This document shows, one piece after another, positions 1 through 7,522 of a stretch of 18,029 nucleotides of DNA. The stretch covers positions 1 through 18,029 of the forward strand of contig JAKEHX010000191.1 of the NCBI GenBank assembly GCA_022614795.1. The letters run 5' to 3'. Source of the stretch: Planctomycetaceae bacterium. GTDB taxonomy: Bacteria; Planctomycetota; Planctomycetia; Pirellulales; Pirellulaceae. The translations under genes were made by a program, and so were the position numbers. Numbering within the stretch: position 1 is the stretch's first letter; each line of letters opens with the position of its first letter. Below the pieces are notes generated by a model. That model worked only from the letters and a program-made list of their open reading frames with translations, was not told the origin of the DNA and did no database searches.

Positions 1-2479
1 GGTCGAACTGGGTCCCGGCGCTCGAGCCGCCGATTTCGATGTTGAGAGCCCCCGCCGCGCCTTGATTGTAATTGCCTGCGACGCCGAAAATCCCAGGCGA
101 AAGGCCGGGGCTCACCACTCCGCCGGCGTTCGTGACGTTCGCGCTAACGGTACCCACGCCGTTGAGCAAGCCGCCGTTAATTTGGACGCCGGCGGCGGCA
201 CTGAATGTGCCGCCGGCCAGGTTCGTCGTGCCGGCGGTCTGAGCATACGTGCCATTCACCGTGAATATGCTGCCCGAACCAATGGTGACGGCTCCGGCAT
301 TGGTGCCCCTTTCCAGGACGAGAGTGCCGTTTTGCAGGTTCAGGAGGCCGCTGCTGTTGAAGATTGTGCTGAAGCTCGTGATGCCGTCGCCCGTGGCGCC
401 GGTCCGCTTGATGAACGTCCCCAGGTTGTTGAAAGTGGGGGCGACGCCGGCGCCGGTAAGGTCGTTGTTCCCGTCGATGGTGAAAGTGCCGGTGGCCAGG
501 TTGTTGAAGGTGGAGTCACTTCCGATGCTGATCGAGTTGTTTCCGCCGCCGTTATAGGCGGCGACGCCAGCGTTATTGAGTGTGCGGCCGCTGGTGAGGA
601 GCAGGTTGCCGGTCAGGGTAAGGCCGCCGTTGGCATTGGTCACGCCGGGGCCGAACATGGCGGGCGGGAGCCCCGCGCCACCGGACCAGGTCGTAAGGCC
701 GCTGACGTTGAACGTGCCGCTGCCGCCGAGCACGCCGCCGGTCATGGCCAGCGATGCCGTGTTGGCGGTGATGTTGAAATTGTGGGTGCCGCTGACGACC
801 TGGGTCGCCCCGCTGATCGTGTAGCTGCTGCCGGCGTTGAAGTTTGTGGTGCCGGTGCCGGCGTGGAGCGCCAGTCCGGCGACCGCGATGTCCGCGCCGG
901 CGTTGAAATGGTGTGTACCGCCGACGTCAAACCGGAGCGTGGTCCCGGCCTGAGTGACGAAGTCGCCCGTGCTGGTGCTAGTGAAAGCGCCTTCCAGAGA
1001 GAGCGTCCCGCTTTGCAGGTCTACAAACCCGCTATTGTTAAAGGCTGTGGTGAAGCTCGTGATGCCGTCGCCTGCAGCGCCTGCTCGTTTAAGGACCGTC
1101 CCCAGGTTGTTGAAGGCGGCAAAGGGGCCGGCGCCGAGGAAGTTGTTGTTCCCGTCGATGGTGAAGGTGCCGGTAGCCAGGTTGTTGAAGGTGGCGCTAC
1201 CGACGGAGAGGGTGTTGTTGGCAATGCCGTTGTAGGTGGCGGCGCCAGCGTTGTTGAGCGTGCGGCCGTCCAAGAGGAGCAGGTTGCCGCTCATGGTGAG
1301 GCCGCCGTTGGCGTTGGTCGCGCCGGGGCCGGCCATCGTGCTGAAGACGCCCGGGCCGCCGGACCAGGTGGTCAGGCCGCTGACGTTGAACGTGCCACTG
1401 CCACCGAGCAGGCCACCGGTCATGAGCAGCGTCGTCGTGTTGGCGGTGCTGTTGAAATTATGGGTGCCGTTGATGATCTGAGTTGTGCCGCTGACGGTGT
1501 AGCTGCTGCCGGCGTTGAAGTTCGTGGTGCCGGTGCCGGCGTGGAGCGCCAGACCGGCGACCGTGATGTCCGCGCCGGCGTTGAAATCGTGTGTACCGCC
1601 GACGGCAAACTGAAGCGTGGTCCCGATCTGGGCATCGAAGTCACCCGTGCTGTCGCCGCTGCCTTCCAGGACGAGTGTGCCGCTTTGAAGCTCGACAAGG
1701 CCGCTATTGTTGAAGACTGAGGCGAGCCTGGATATGCCGTCGCCGCCGCCGGCCCGCTTGATGAATCTCCCCAGGTTGTTGAAAGAGGGGGAGACGCCGG
1801 CGCCGGTCAAGTCGTTGTTCCCCTCGATGGTGAAAGTGCCTGTCGCTAGGTTGTTGAAGGTGGAGCTACTGTTGCTCAAGACGTTGTTCGCGACGCCGTT
1901 ATAGGTGGCGGCGGCGGCGTTGTTGAGCGTGCGGCCGTCCAAGAGCAGGAGGTTGCCGCTCATGACCAGGCCGCCGTTGGCATTGGTCACGCCGGCGCCG
2001 GCCATGAGGCCGCCGGACCAGTTGGTTAAGCCGCCGACATTCAACGTGCCAGTGCCGTCGAGCAGGCCGGCCGAAATGGTCAGCGTGTTGTTGAAGCTAA
2101 AGGCGCCCGGTCCGTCCAGGGCGAGCGTAGCACCCGAGATGCGGAACGGCTCATCACTGGTAAGACTGCTCAGGCTCACCGCGCCTCCCAACACGGAATT
2201 GTCGAAGATCACTTCGCTGCTTTGAGCGGTGTCGGGAATCACGACGGCGTCGCCGCTCGTGGGGGCAGTCACGCCGCCATCCCAGTTGGCGGGGTTGCTC
2301 CACAGGTCATTGAGCCCGCCCCCCGTCCAGATCCGCGCCGCCAGCAGGCAGCGGTCCTCGAGCGATTCCAGGTAGAGCCGGCGAAATCTGGCTGACCGAT
2401 TCGAGATCGGGGCGGTGCGGTGCCCTCCTTTGGCCCGTGAGTTCCGCAGCCAAAGCGGCAGGATTGATTCGCGTTTCAT
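1..2479 (-). CDS. Secreted beta-strand-repeat protein, LEPR-XLL type (C-terminus outside window)
   Basis: An open frame starts at ATG 2479-2477 and stays open to the left edge, giving 826 codons. GGAGG at 2491-2487, 7 nt upstream, fixes the start. Residues 37-47 read LESLEDRCLLA, the LEPR-XLL-type signature near the N-terminus of many large planctomycete secreted or surface proteins. From residue 50 the chain is Gly/Asn/Thr/Ala/Leu-rich and builds short beta strands (motifs such as LTNWSGG, TNANGGL, TFNNLATGTFTI), suggesting a beta-helix or autotransporter-like passenger. Three related units of about 225 residues cover most of it. The last visible residues (around 800-826) read SPGIFGVAGNYNQG and then IEIGGSSAGTQFD, which in such proteins usually lies near the C-terminal end, so perhaps 100-300 residues are missing. 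There is no enzyme domain; the likely role is an exported envelope or adhesion protein. Family class is confident, function unknown. Confidence 0.85.
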   Translation of the reverse strand, partial: MKRESILPLWLRNSRAKGGHRTAPISNRSARFRRLYLESLEDRCLLAARIWTGGGLNDLWSNPANWDGGVTAPTSGDAVVIPDTAQSSEVIFDNSVLGGAVSLSSLTSDEPFRISGATLALDGPGAFSFNNTLTISAGLLDGTGTLNVGGLTNWSGGLMAGAGVTNANGGLVMSGNLLLLDGRTLNNAAAATYNGVANNVLSNSSSTFNNLATGTFTIEGNNDLTGAGVSPSFNNLGRFIKRAGGGDGISRLASVFNNSGLVELQSGTLVLEGSGDSTGDFDAQIGTTLQFAVGGTHDFNAGADITVAGLALHAGTGTTNFNAGSSYTVSGTTQIINGTHNFNSTANTTTLLMTGGLLGGSGTFNVSGLTTWSGGPGVFSTMAGPGATNANGGLTMSGNLLLLDGRTLNNAGAATYNGIANNTLSVGSATFNNLATGTFTIDGNNNFLGAGPFAAFNNLGTVLKRAGAAGDGITSFTTAFNNSGFVDLQSGTLSLEGAFTSTSTGDFVTQAGTTLRFDVGGTHHFNAGADIAVAGLALHAGTGTTNFNAGSSYTISGATQVVSGTHNFNITANTASLAMTGGVLGGSGTFNVSGLTTWSGGAGLPPAMFGPGVTNANGGLTLTGNLLLTSGRTLNNAGVAAYNGGGNNSISIGSDSTFNNLATGTFTIDGNNDLTGAGVAPTFNNLGTFIKRTGATGDGITSFSTIFNSSGLLNLQNGTLVLERGTNAGAVTIGSGSIFTVNGTYAQTAGTTNLAGGTFSAAAGVQINGGLLNGVGTVSANVTNAGGVVSPGLSPGIFGVAGNYNQGAAGALNIEIGGSSAGTQFD
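306..2090 (-). repeat. Long-period tandem repeats inside the beta-strand protein gene
   Basis: Related blocks recur about every 655-685 bp. The segment encoding LNV/FNVSGL(T)-WSGG begins near 701, 1379 and 2033. The segment encoding FNNLATGTFTI lies near 495, 1176 and 1845. The segment encoding the LQSGTL-type strand lies near 306, 990 and 1668. This makes about 2.6 imperfect units of roughly 218-228 codons, all kept in frame. The high similarity suggests recent internal duplication or gene conversion. It also explains the long spurious open frames on the opposite strand. Confidence 0.8.
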
Positions 2480-2486
2480 TCTCAGG

Positions 2487-2491
2487 CCTCC
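2487..2491 (-). promoter_or_regulatory. Ribosome binding site of the beta-strand protein
   Basis: CCTCC on the plus strand reads GGAGG on the minus strand, 7 nt before the ATG at 2479. It is a strong Shine-Dalgarno site and decides the start of a gene whose N-terminus lacks a textbook signal peptide. Confidence 0.7.
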
Positions 2492-2503
2492 GGGACGGGA
2501 GTC

Positions 2504-2532
2504 GGGGCTCAGGAGCCAGGGGTCAGGAGCCA
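2504..2532. repeat. Short direct repeat upstream of the beta-strand gene
   Basis: Two adjacent near-identical 14-15 nt copies, GGGGCTCAGGAGCCA at 2504-2518 and GGGGTCAGGAGCCA at 2519-2532. The first also contains the small palindrome GGCTCAGGAGCC. It lies in the 5' region of the minus-strand gene. Function unknown; it may be interspersed-repeat debris. Confidence 0.5.
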
Positions 2533-2645
2533 ATGACGTCGGCTCGTGCGCAGGGATTCGTTCCGTGATAAAATGAAAACGCCAGCGCCGCGGGCGCGCA
2601 AAACGAGCGTCCGGGCGCGAGCGCCCGCCTCAAATGCGGGTTCAA

Positions 2646-2686
2646 GGCCGGTGAAGTCTCGCTGTGATGGGCAGGCTTCACCGGCC
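2646..2686 (-). terminator. Hairpin just downstream of the kinase gene, candidate terminator
   Basis: A perfect 11-bp inverted repeat, GGCCGGTGAAG (2646-2656) and CTTCACCGGCC (2676-2686), with a 19-nt loop. It begins 14 nt past the kinase stop codon in the direction of transcription. No U-tract follows on the minus strand, so it could be an intrinsic-like or RNA-protecting 3' hairpin rather than a classic terminator. A second small palindrome, CGGGCGC-GA-GCGCCCG, sits at 2612-2627. The spacer 2480-2700 shows no gene. Confidence 0.5.
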
Positions 2687-2700
2687 GCTTATTTCAAGTG

Positions 2701-5259
2701 TCAGAATTCATCGTCTCTCTGACCCGTAGCTTGCTGTTCAAGCCTCGTCCGCCACTTCGCCGCTGATCCGTGTAGGCCAGCAGCGTCATAGAGTTGCACG
2801 AGACGCTCCAGAGCCGGCTTCAGCGCGACGTCGGGGTCCTCAGGGATCTGGGCCTCGCGATCTCGCATCCCACTGTGGCCATCCACCAGGAGCGCAATGG
2901 CGTCAGCGAATCGTCCGGCGTCGTAGTACACGGCGCCGAGGTCGGCCTGCGTTCGCAGCGTGCCAGGGTGGTCCGGGGCGAGTTTCGATTTTCTCCGCTG
3001 GAGCGTCTCCTCGAGCAGGGGAATCGATCGATCGAACTTCTTCATGGACCAGTACACCAAGGCCAGAGGGTGAGCGGTGCCGAGCGTGTCGGGATGGTCG
3101 GGCCCCAGCTTGGCCGTGCGGAATTCCAACACCTCCTTGTACAGCGCCTCGGCAATCGCGTGCTTCTCCTGCGAACAGTACAACGCCGCCAAAAGGTGCT
3201 TGCTGGCGAGAGTATCCAGGTTGTCGGCGCCCAGCCTGGCGGTGCGAAGCTCCAGCACTTCCTTGCACAGGGTCTCCGCCAGGTCATATTTCCCCTGAGA
3301 GCGATACAGCGCCGCCAGTCGGTGCTGACTGGTCAGGGTGTCGGGGTGCTCGGCTCCCAACCTGGCGGTGCGGAGTTCCAGGACCTGCTTGCATAGTGAT
3401 TCAGCCAGGTCGAACTTGCCCTGGGAGTGATATAGCATGGCCAGATGCTGCTGGCTCTGGAGAGTGTCGGGGTGGTCAGGCCCGAGCCTGGCAGTGCGGC
3501 TTGCGAGCGCCTCTTTGTAGAGCGCCTCGGCCATCGCGAAACGCGCTTGGGCCCGGTAAAGCATCGCCAAGTGGTGCTTCGTTGCGGCGATATCCAAGCT
3601 GTCGGCTCCCAGAAGCCGTTCTCGTGTCTGCAAGGCTTTGACGAGCACTGCTTCGGCCTGCTTCCGATGGCCCAGTTCGTGCAGAGATATTCCCAGCGCG
3701 TGCTGGAGCCGGGCCACGACCAGCGGATCGCCCGCCGCCTCGCCTTCGAGTTGTTCGGCCGCTTCAGCTAGCCGCCGCCCCAGCAGGACGCGCACTGACA
3801 CTCCTTCCCTGTCCGCGGCCAGCGGATCCACGTCCTGGATCATCGAGACCAGCGTTTGGGTTCCCATTTCGATCTGCGCCAGACGTTTTTGCGCTTCCTC
3901 CTTGGCCTGGCGCTCGCCCTCTGCCCGCTGTGCCTCCGCGCGCTCAGCCGCTACCGCGCTGTCTCGGGCTTGCTCCGCCCGAATCATGCCCAACGTCGTG
4001 CCGATGATGCCGCCCATCAGGGCCAACAGCACGACGAATGCCGACAGCACGGTCCCCCAGTTCTTCCGGAGGAATCTGCGGATTACATAGGCCCTCGATG
4101 GCGGCCGGGCCACGACCGGCTCGTCGGCCAGAAACGAGCGCAGATCCAGCTCCAGTCCACTGACCGTCCCGTAGCGGCGGCTCCGATCCTTTTCCAGGCA
4201 CTTCATCACGATCCATTCCAGATCGCCAGCTACCTGGCGACGGAGCTCCGTTGCGTTGGCGCTGCGATTGGCGGCAATGGCCGGCAGCGTGCTCGCCGTA
4301 CTTAGCCGCGTGCTCGGCTTGAGGGCTTCCTCTTCGCGGATCATTCTCAGCGTTTCGTCAAACGCCACGGTGCGCAGTCGCGAGTGCTCTAGTGGGGTCG
4401 AACCAGTGAGCAACTCGTACAAGAGGACGCCGAGCGAATACACGTCGCTGCGAGTGTCAATATCCAGCTGGTTGAGCTGCGCCTGTTCCGGCGACATGTA
4501 CTCCAGCGTGCCGATCAGTTGACCGAATCCTGTGAACATCGTCTTCTCGGTCAGTTTCTGCCCGGTCGCCTTGGCGACGCCAAAGTCGATCACCTTCGGC
4601 ATGGGCACCCCATCGTAGAGCGCCACAAGCACGTTCGTCGGCTTGATGTCGCGATGAATGATCCCCTTCTGATGGGCATGCTGGATGGCCTGGCAAACGG
4701 GGACAAACAGCGCGAGCCGCTGCTTGATCGTCAAGTGTTGTTCGTCGCTGTAGCTGGTGATCGGAACGCCCTTCACCAACTCCATTACGAAGTAGGAGCG
4801 GCCGGCGGCCGTTGTCCCGGCATCGAGCACCTTGGCGATGTTCGGGTGGTCCATGATCGCCAGGGCCTGTCGCTCGGCTTCGAACCTGGCCACGATTTGC
4901 CGGCTGTCCATTCCCGGCTTGACGATCTTGACGGCCACCCGCCGCCGTACCGGCTGCTGCTGCTCGGCCATATAGACCAGCCCCATGCCCCCTTCGCCGA
5001 TCTGCTCCAGCAGCTTGTAGGGGCCGATCGAGGCGCCAACTCCTTCGGCAGGCTCGTCGCTCGCCGGTTGGTCTTTTGACGAGACTGGGGCGAGAAAGTT
5101 GCCGGCACGAGCGCCGGCTCCTAGCAAATCCTCAATCTCCTCCCGTAATGCGGTGTTGCCCTGACATACTCCGTCCAAATACCTGGCTCGCTCTGCCGAC
5201 GATTGCAAATCGAGTGCCCGGCCAAAAATCGATTTCACATCTGGGGACGAATTAGGCAT
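2701..5259 (-). CDS. Membrane Ser/Thr protein kinase with C-terminal TPR repeats
   Basis: An 852-aa protein. After an 80-residue N-terminal segment comes a complete Hanks-type kinase domain (about 80-375): Gly-rich loop GEGGMGLVY (88-96), ATP-binding Lys111 in VAVK, catalytic HRDIKPTN (His202-Arg203-Asp204), Mg-binding DFG (225-227), and SPE (256-258) standing for APE. All catalytic residues are present, so it should be active. One hydrophobic helix at about 403-425 predicts a single transmembrane segment. It is followed by an Ala/Glu/Arg-rich likely coiled coil (427-465) and then TPR repeats of the 42-residue kinesin-light-chain type (about 511-795; recurring LGPDHPDTL, A.LY.SQGK and A..LYKE..). 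The kinase side is probably cytoplasmic and the TPR side would sense or bind a partner. It starts 75 nt after the sigma factor stop codon, so the two are probably co-transcribed. This architecture is common in planctomycetes; the ligand and substrates are unknown. Confidence 0.95.
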   Translation of the reverse strand: MPNSSPDVKSIFGRALDLQSSAERARYLDGVCQGNTALREEIEDLLGAGARAGNFLAPVSSKDQPASDEPAEGVGASIGPYKLLEQIGEGGMGLVYMAEQQQPVRRRVAVKIVKPGMDSRQIVARFEAERQALAIMDHPNIAKVLDAGTTAAGRSYFVMELVKGVPITSYSDEQHLTIKQRLALFVPVCQAIQHAHQKGIIHRDIKPTNVLVALYDGVPMPKVIDFGVAKATGQKLTEKTMFTGFGQLIGTLEYMSPEQAQLNQLDIDTRSDVYSLGVLLYELLTGSTPLEHSRLRTVAFDETLRMIREEEALKPSTRLSTASTLPAIAANRSANATELRRQVAGDLEWIVMKCLEKDRSRRYGTVSGLELDLRSFLADEPVVARPPSRAYVIRRFLRKNWGTVLSAFVVLLALMGGIIGTTLGMIRAEQARDSAVAAERAEAQRAEGERQAKEEAQKRLAQIEMGTQTLVSMIQDVDPLAADREGVSVRVLLGRRLAEAAEQLEGEAAGDPLVVARLQHALGISLHELGHRKQAEAVLVKALQTRERLLGADSLDIAATKHHLAMLYRAQARFAMAEALYKEALASRTARLGPDHPDTLQSQQHLAMLYHSQGKFDLAESLCKQVLELRTARLGAEHPDTLTSQHRLAALYRSQGKYDLAETLCKEVLELRTARLGADNLDTLASKHLLAALYCSQEKHAIAEALYKEVLEFRTAKLGPDHPDTLGTAHPLALVYWSMKKFDRSIPLLEETLQRRKSKLAPDHPGTLRTQADLGAVYYDAGRFADAIALLVDGHSGMRDREAQIPEDPDVALKPALERLVQLYDAAGLHGSAAKWRTRLEQQATGQRDDEF

Positions 5260-5334
5260 GGCAATTCCCCGGAAAGGGCCGTCACTATTCAGTGCGATTT
5301 ACGCGCGGTGTGACTGCCAAAAAACAAGCAAATC

Positions 5335-5910
5335 TCAGTCGCGCGCCTGGCGGTGGTCCTGCTCAACCGCCCGAAAGAGCCATGCGCGGCCATATGCCCA
5401 ATCGCGATACGCGGTTCTGGCTGAGATTCCCAGTACTTCCGCCACTTGTTCAATCGTCAGACCGGCAAAGCAGTGCAGCTTTACCACTTCTGCGGCTTGG
5501 AGATCGGAGGCGGCCAGCTTTTGCAGGTTCTCATCAATCGCCAGCAGCTCATGGGGCGGCGCATCGACGCCAATGTGAACCTCCGAAAGCTCGATTCGTT
5601 CCCGTTTGCCGCCATGTTTCGCCCGCCGCTTCCGCCGCGCGGCTTCTATCAGGATGCGCCGCATGGCCTCAGCAGCGGCAGCAAAAAAATGCGCGCGGCT
5701 GTTCCATGATTGAACCTTGCCCTGGTCCACGAGCCGCACGTAGGCCTCGTGAACCAGGGCCGTCGCTTGAAGCGTTTGCCCCGGCTTTTCCTGGACCAAT
5801 TTAGCGGACGCTAATCTCCGCAATTCCTCGTACACCAGCGGCAGGAGCTGCTCGGCCGCTTGGGCGTCGCCGGCTTCTACCTGCGATAAGATGAGGGTGA
5901 CGGCGGACAT
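5335..5910 (-). CDS. ECF RNA polymerase sigma factor (PF07638 / TIGR02999 type)
   Basis: 191 aa from ATG 5910. The open frame extends upstream to a GTG at 6000 and an ATG at 5916, but family members begin close to MSAVT...VEAGDAQAAEQLLP, so I chose 5910; there is no clear Shine-Dalgarno site. Region 2 spans about 18-95, with PGQTLQATALVHEAYVRL typical of this family. Region 4 spans about 138-185, with a helix-turn-helix at LTIEQVAEVLGISARTAYRD. There is no anti-sigma gene next door; the downstream neighbour is a Ser/Thr kinase. The acidic motif usual in region 2.2 (Asp-x-x-Asp, for example DVPD before VVQEAF in E. coli RpoE) is replaced by Q48-A-T-A51. The role is to direct RNA polymerase to an unknown regulon. 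The family call is confident; control by the kinase is inferred. Confidence 0.93.
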   Translation of the reverse strand: MSAVTLILSQVEAGDAQAAEQLLPLVYEELRRLASAKLVQEKPGQTLQATALVHEAYVRLVDQGKVQSWNSRAHFFAAAAEAMRRILIEAARRKRRAKHGGKRERIELSEVHIGVDAPPHELLAIDENLQKLAASDLQAAEVVKLHCFAGLTIEQVAEVLGISARTAYRDWAYGRAWLFRAVEQDHRQARD

Positions 5911-6012
5911 AGCCATCAAGATAACGAGCCGCGCTTCGCGACACCAGAAATTGCTTGCGACGGCAGTAGCCTGCTGATCGCCTGCAGGAGAATGTGTCAC
6001 AAGTCGATCGTG

Positions 6013-6144
6013 TTAAAGCGGAGTCTCCTGTCGAGCAAGCAGAGGCCCGTGGTATGCCACGTGATAGGCGAGCAGCCACGTGCTGTGGGTTGTCTTTGTC
6101 ACGTGGAATCCAATTGTCTCGAGCTCCCAGCGTTCGCGTTCCAT
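6013..6144 (-). CDS. Putative 43-aa small protein or leader peptide upstream of the sigma factor
   Basis: The ORF runs from ATG 6144-6142 to TAA 6015-6013. It has a strong Shine-Dalgarno site, AAGGAG (6157-6152), 7 nt upstream, which is stronger than that of the sigma or kinase genes. The peptide begins MERERWELETIGFHVTKTTH and continues with STWLLAYHVAYHGPLLARQE and TPL. It is His/Thr/Trp-rich and shows no clear signal peptide or recognised domain. It lies on the same strand as the sigma factor, 102 nt upstream of that gene's preferred start (12 nt upstream of the alternative GTG). The ribosome site and first five codons lie inside a long hairpin. It could be a small regulator, a leader peptide, or a chance ORF in a regulatory region. 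The strong ribosome site and its position favour translation. Confidence 0.5.
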   Translation of the reverse strand: MERERWELETIGFHVTKTTHSTWLLAYHVAYHGPLLARQETPL

Positions 6145-6193
6145 AACTTGTCTCCTTGAAAGGGGTTTCAAAGAGACAGTAGGAACGCGAACG
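6131..6193 (-). promoter_or_regulatory. Long hairpin sequestering the ribosome site of the 43-aa ORF
   Basis: A nested inverted repeat. The outer 12-bp arms are perfect: CGTTCGCGTTCC (6131-6142) and GGAACGCGAACG (6182-6193). The inner arms TGTCTC (6149-6154) with GAGACA (6173-6178), and TTGAAA (6156-6161) with TTTCAA (6166-6171), are split by one mismatch and capped by a four-base loop (6162-6165). Read on the minus strand, the 3' half contains AAGGAG, the start codon (in the small internal loop) and codons 1-5. Folding of the transcript would therefore mask translation initiation. It resembles a translational switch or RNA thermometer in layout. Alternatively it is a DNA palindrome (operator or repeat) in the divergent promoter region. 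Confidence 0.6.
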
Positions 6194-6265
6194 TCCTTCT
6201 CAGCTACCCGCTAGCAAATGAATAATGCTGACTGGTCAGGGCTTTAAGCTAGCACTGGACATTGC

Positions 6266-6293
6266 TTGACCCGCTGCGGGCCGCTTCTACGAT
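6266..6293 (+). promoter_or_regulatory. Possible sigma-70-like promoter of the secreted hypothetical protein
   Basis: TTGACC (6266-6271), a 16-nt spacer and TACGAT (6288-6293) resemble -35 and -10 boxes, about 130 bp before the gene at 6422. A small hairpin, GGCAGG (6315-6320) with CCTGCC (6327-6332), follows in the presumed leader. The match is modest and GC-rich planctomycete promoters are poorly defined, so this is tentative. Confidence 0.25.
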
Positions 6294-6421
6294 TGAATCG
6301 AAATCTTTTGATGCGGCAGGCCATTACCTGCCCTCTCTGCTCCACGACGGAGCCGCGCTCGATCGAAGAGCGCCGCGCAAGGCTGCGCCTCCCACCGCAA
6401 CCGCCCTTGGAGTCTTGTCGG

Positions 6422-7267
6422 ATGGATCGACTTCGTATTGTTTGCCTGCCCCTCGTGCTGGCCGCCGTACTGCCGCCCGTCGCAGCCGCCGAAATGCCCC
6501 GGGTCCATTTCGACATGCCGCTGACGATCGCCTGCCGCGACGTGACGTCTCCGGAATTTGCCGCCGCCAATCCCAGCCACAAGCTGATGGAAGCGCGCTT
6601 TGAGATTTCCACGCTCCTGTTGGCAGGCGAAGAGCGCGACCTCGCGCAGCTCTTCATCCGCATCGACAGCCCCCAGCGAACCTTCTCGGTCGTCGATTAT
6701 CTGCCTAAAACGCTGCACGAAACGCGTTACGCCAAGCCGATCGGCATCACCAAGACCGACGAGAAGAATGCCTCCATCGGTATCAACTTCTCGGGCAAGT
6801 ACGAGGTCTTCACGTCGGCCGGCGCCAATGCCGGCCTGGGACAGAAATCAACATCGTGCGTCAAATACGATCTTCTGCCGCCGCTGGAAACGGTCGCCTC
6901 TAGCGGCACGCTCCTGCGCGGGGCGGGCGTATTCTTCAAACTCAAAGGAAGTGAGCGGCGGCTGCTCGAAGGGGCCGCCCAGTTCGCCCTCGTCCTCCGC
7001 GTGCCAGGCGACTGGCGGCTCGACCGCGTGCGCGTCCACTGCGAAGCAACCGCCATTCAGCACGGCCTGATTGACTCGCTCGATCAGACGGTTCGCGTCG
7101 GCCAGCGCGACTTTGTCGTCGCCCTGCATCTGGCAGGGGACGAGCCCGCCCGCCTCGCAGCCGAACAATCCGCCCGCGAAACCACGACACCCAAAAAACC
7201 CACCGAAGAGCGCACGAGCACGAGGCCCTCTCTCAATCCCACCTCCTGGCTCCCCAAGCTCCAATAA
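6422..7267 (+). CDS. Secreted protein of unknown function
   Basis: 281 aa from ATG 6422. GGAG about 10 nt upstream and a signal peptide directly at this Met support the start, although the frame is open further upstream to a TTG at 6266. Residues 1-24 (MDRLRIVCLP then LVLAAVLPPVAAAE) form a Sec signal with likely cleavage after AAA. The mature chain is mixed alpha/beta, with segments such as FEISTLLLAGEERDLAQLFI, IGINFSGKYE and FALVLRVPGDWRLDRVRVHC. It ends in a Pro/Thr/Ser/Arg-rich, probably disordered tail (from about residue 245). I recognise no domain or catalytic motif. It lies between the divergent sigma/kinase unit and the nuo operon, 255 bp before nuoH on the same strand; a role in respiration cannot be inferred from this. 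Confidence 0.75.
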   Translation: MDRLRIVCLPLVLAAVLPPVAAAEMPRVHFDMPLTIACRDVTSPEFAAANPSHKLMEARFEISTLLLAGEERDLAQLFIRIDSPQRTFSVVDYLPKTLHETRYAKPIGITKTDEKNASIGINFSGKYEVFTSAGANAGLGQKSTSCVKYDLLPPLETVASSGTLLRGAGVFFKLKGSERRLLEGAAQFALVLRVPGDWRLDRVRVHCEATAIQHGLIDSLDQTVRVGQRDFVVALHLAGDEPARLAAEQSARETTTPKKPTEERTSTRPSLNPTSWLPKLQ

Positions 7268-7522
7268 ACGACTCTCGGTCCCTCCATCTCTCTGTCTCTC
7301 CATCCCTCCGTCGTTGTTCCGCTCCCACTCAATTTTTCCTCCGCCGGGGTACTTGTCGGCTCACGCCACTTTGTGCCATATTTCACAATCTTTCGCGGCT
7401 GCCGGGGCGTGCTGGCGCGATGCATTAGCCTCCCCGGGCGACGACGGAAGCCGTTGCCTGCCAACGCCTTCCGCCCAATGCATTGAACCGGGACGTCCGG
7501 GACCCGGCTGGGCACGACCACT
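7268..7522 (+). other. Spacer before the nuo operon, with a pyrimidine-rich tract
   Basis: No gene seen. 7272-7330 is a C/T-rich low-complexity tract with repeated TCTCTGTCTC and CCATCCCTCC-like words, possibly the 3' end of the preceding transcript. A weak promoter-like pair, TTGTCG (7353-7358) and CATATT (7377-7382) with an 18-nt spacer, could drive nuoH. No convincing intrinsic terminator separates the two genes. Confidence 0.35.

Noticed and set aside
62..1720. 552-codon plus-strand open frame
   Set aside because: It is antisense to the beta-strand repeat gene, has low-complexity Ala/Gly/Val/Glu sequence repeated with the same period as the real gene, and lacks any domain. The minus-strand gene has a ribosome site and family signature.
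6266..6421. N-terminal extension of the secreted protein from TTG 6266, including a CPLC motif
   Set aside because: The extension would put 52 non-hydrophobic residues before a clear signal peptide. The internal ATG at 6422 has its own GGAG and places the signal at the N-terminus.
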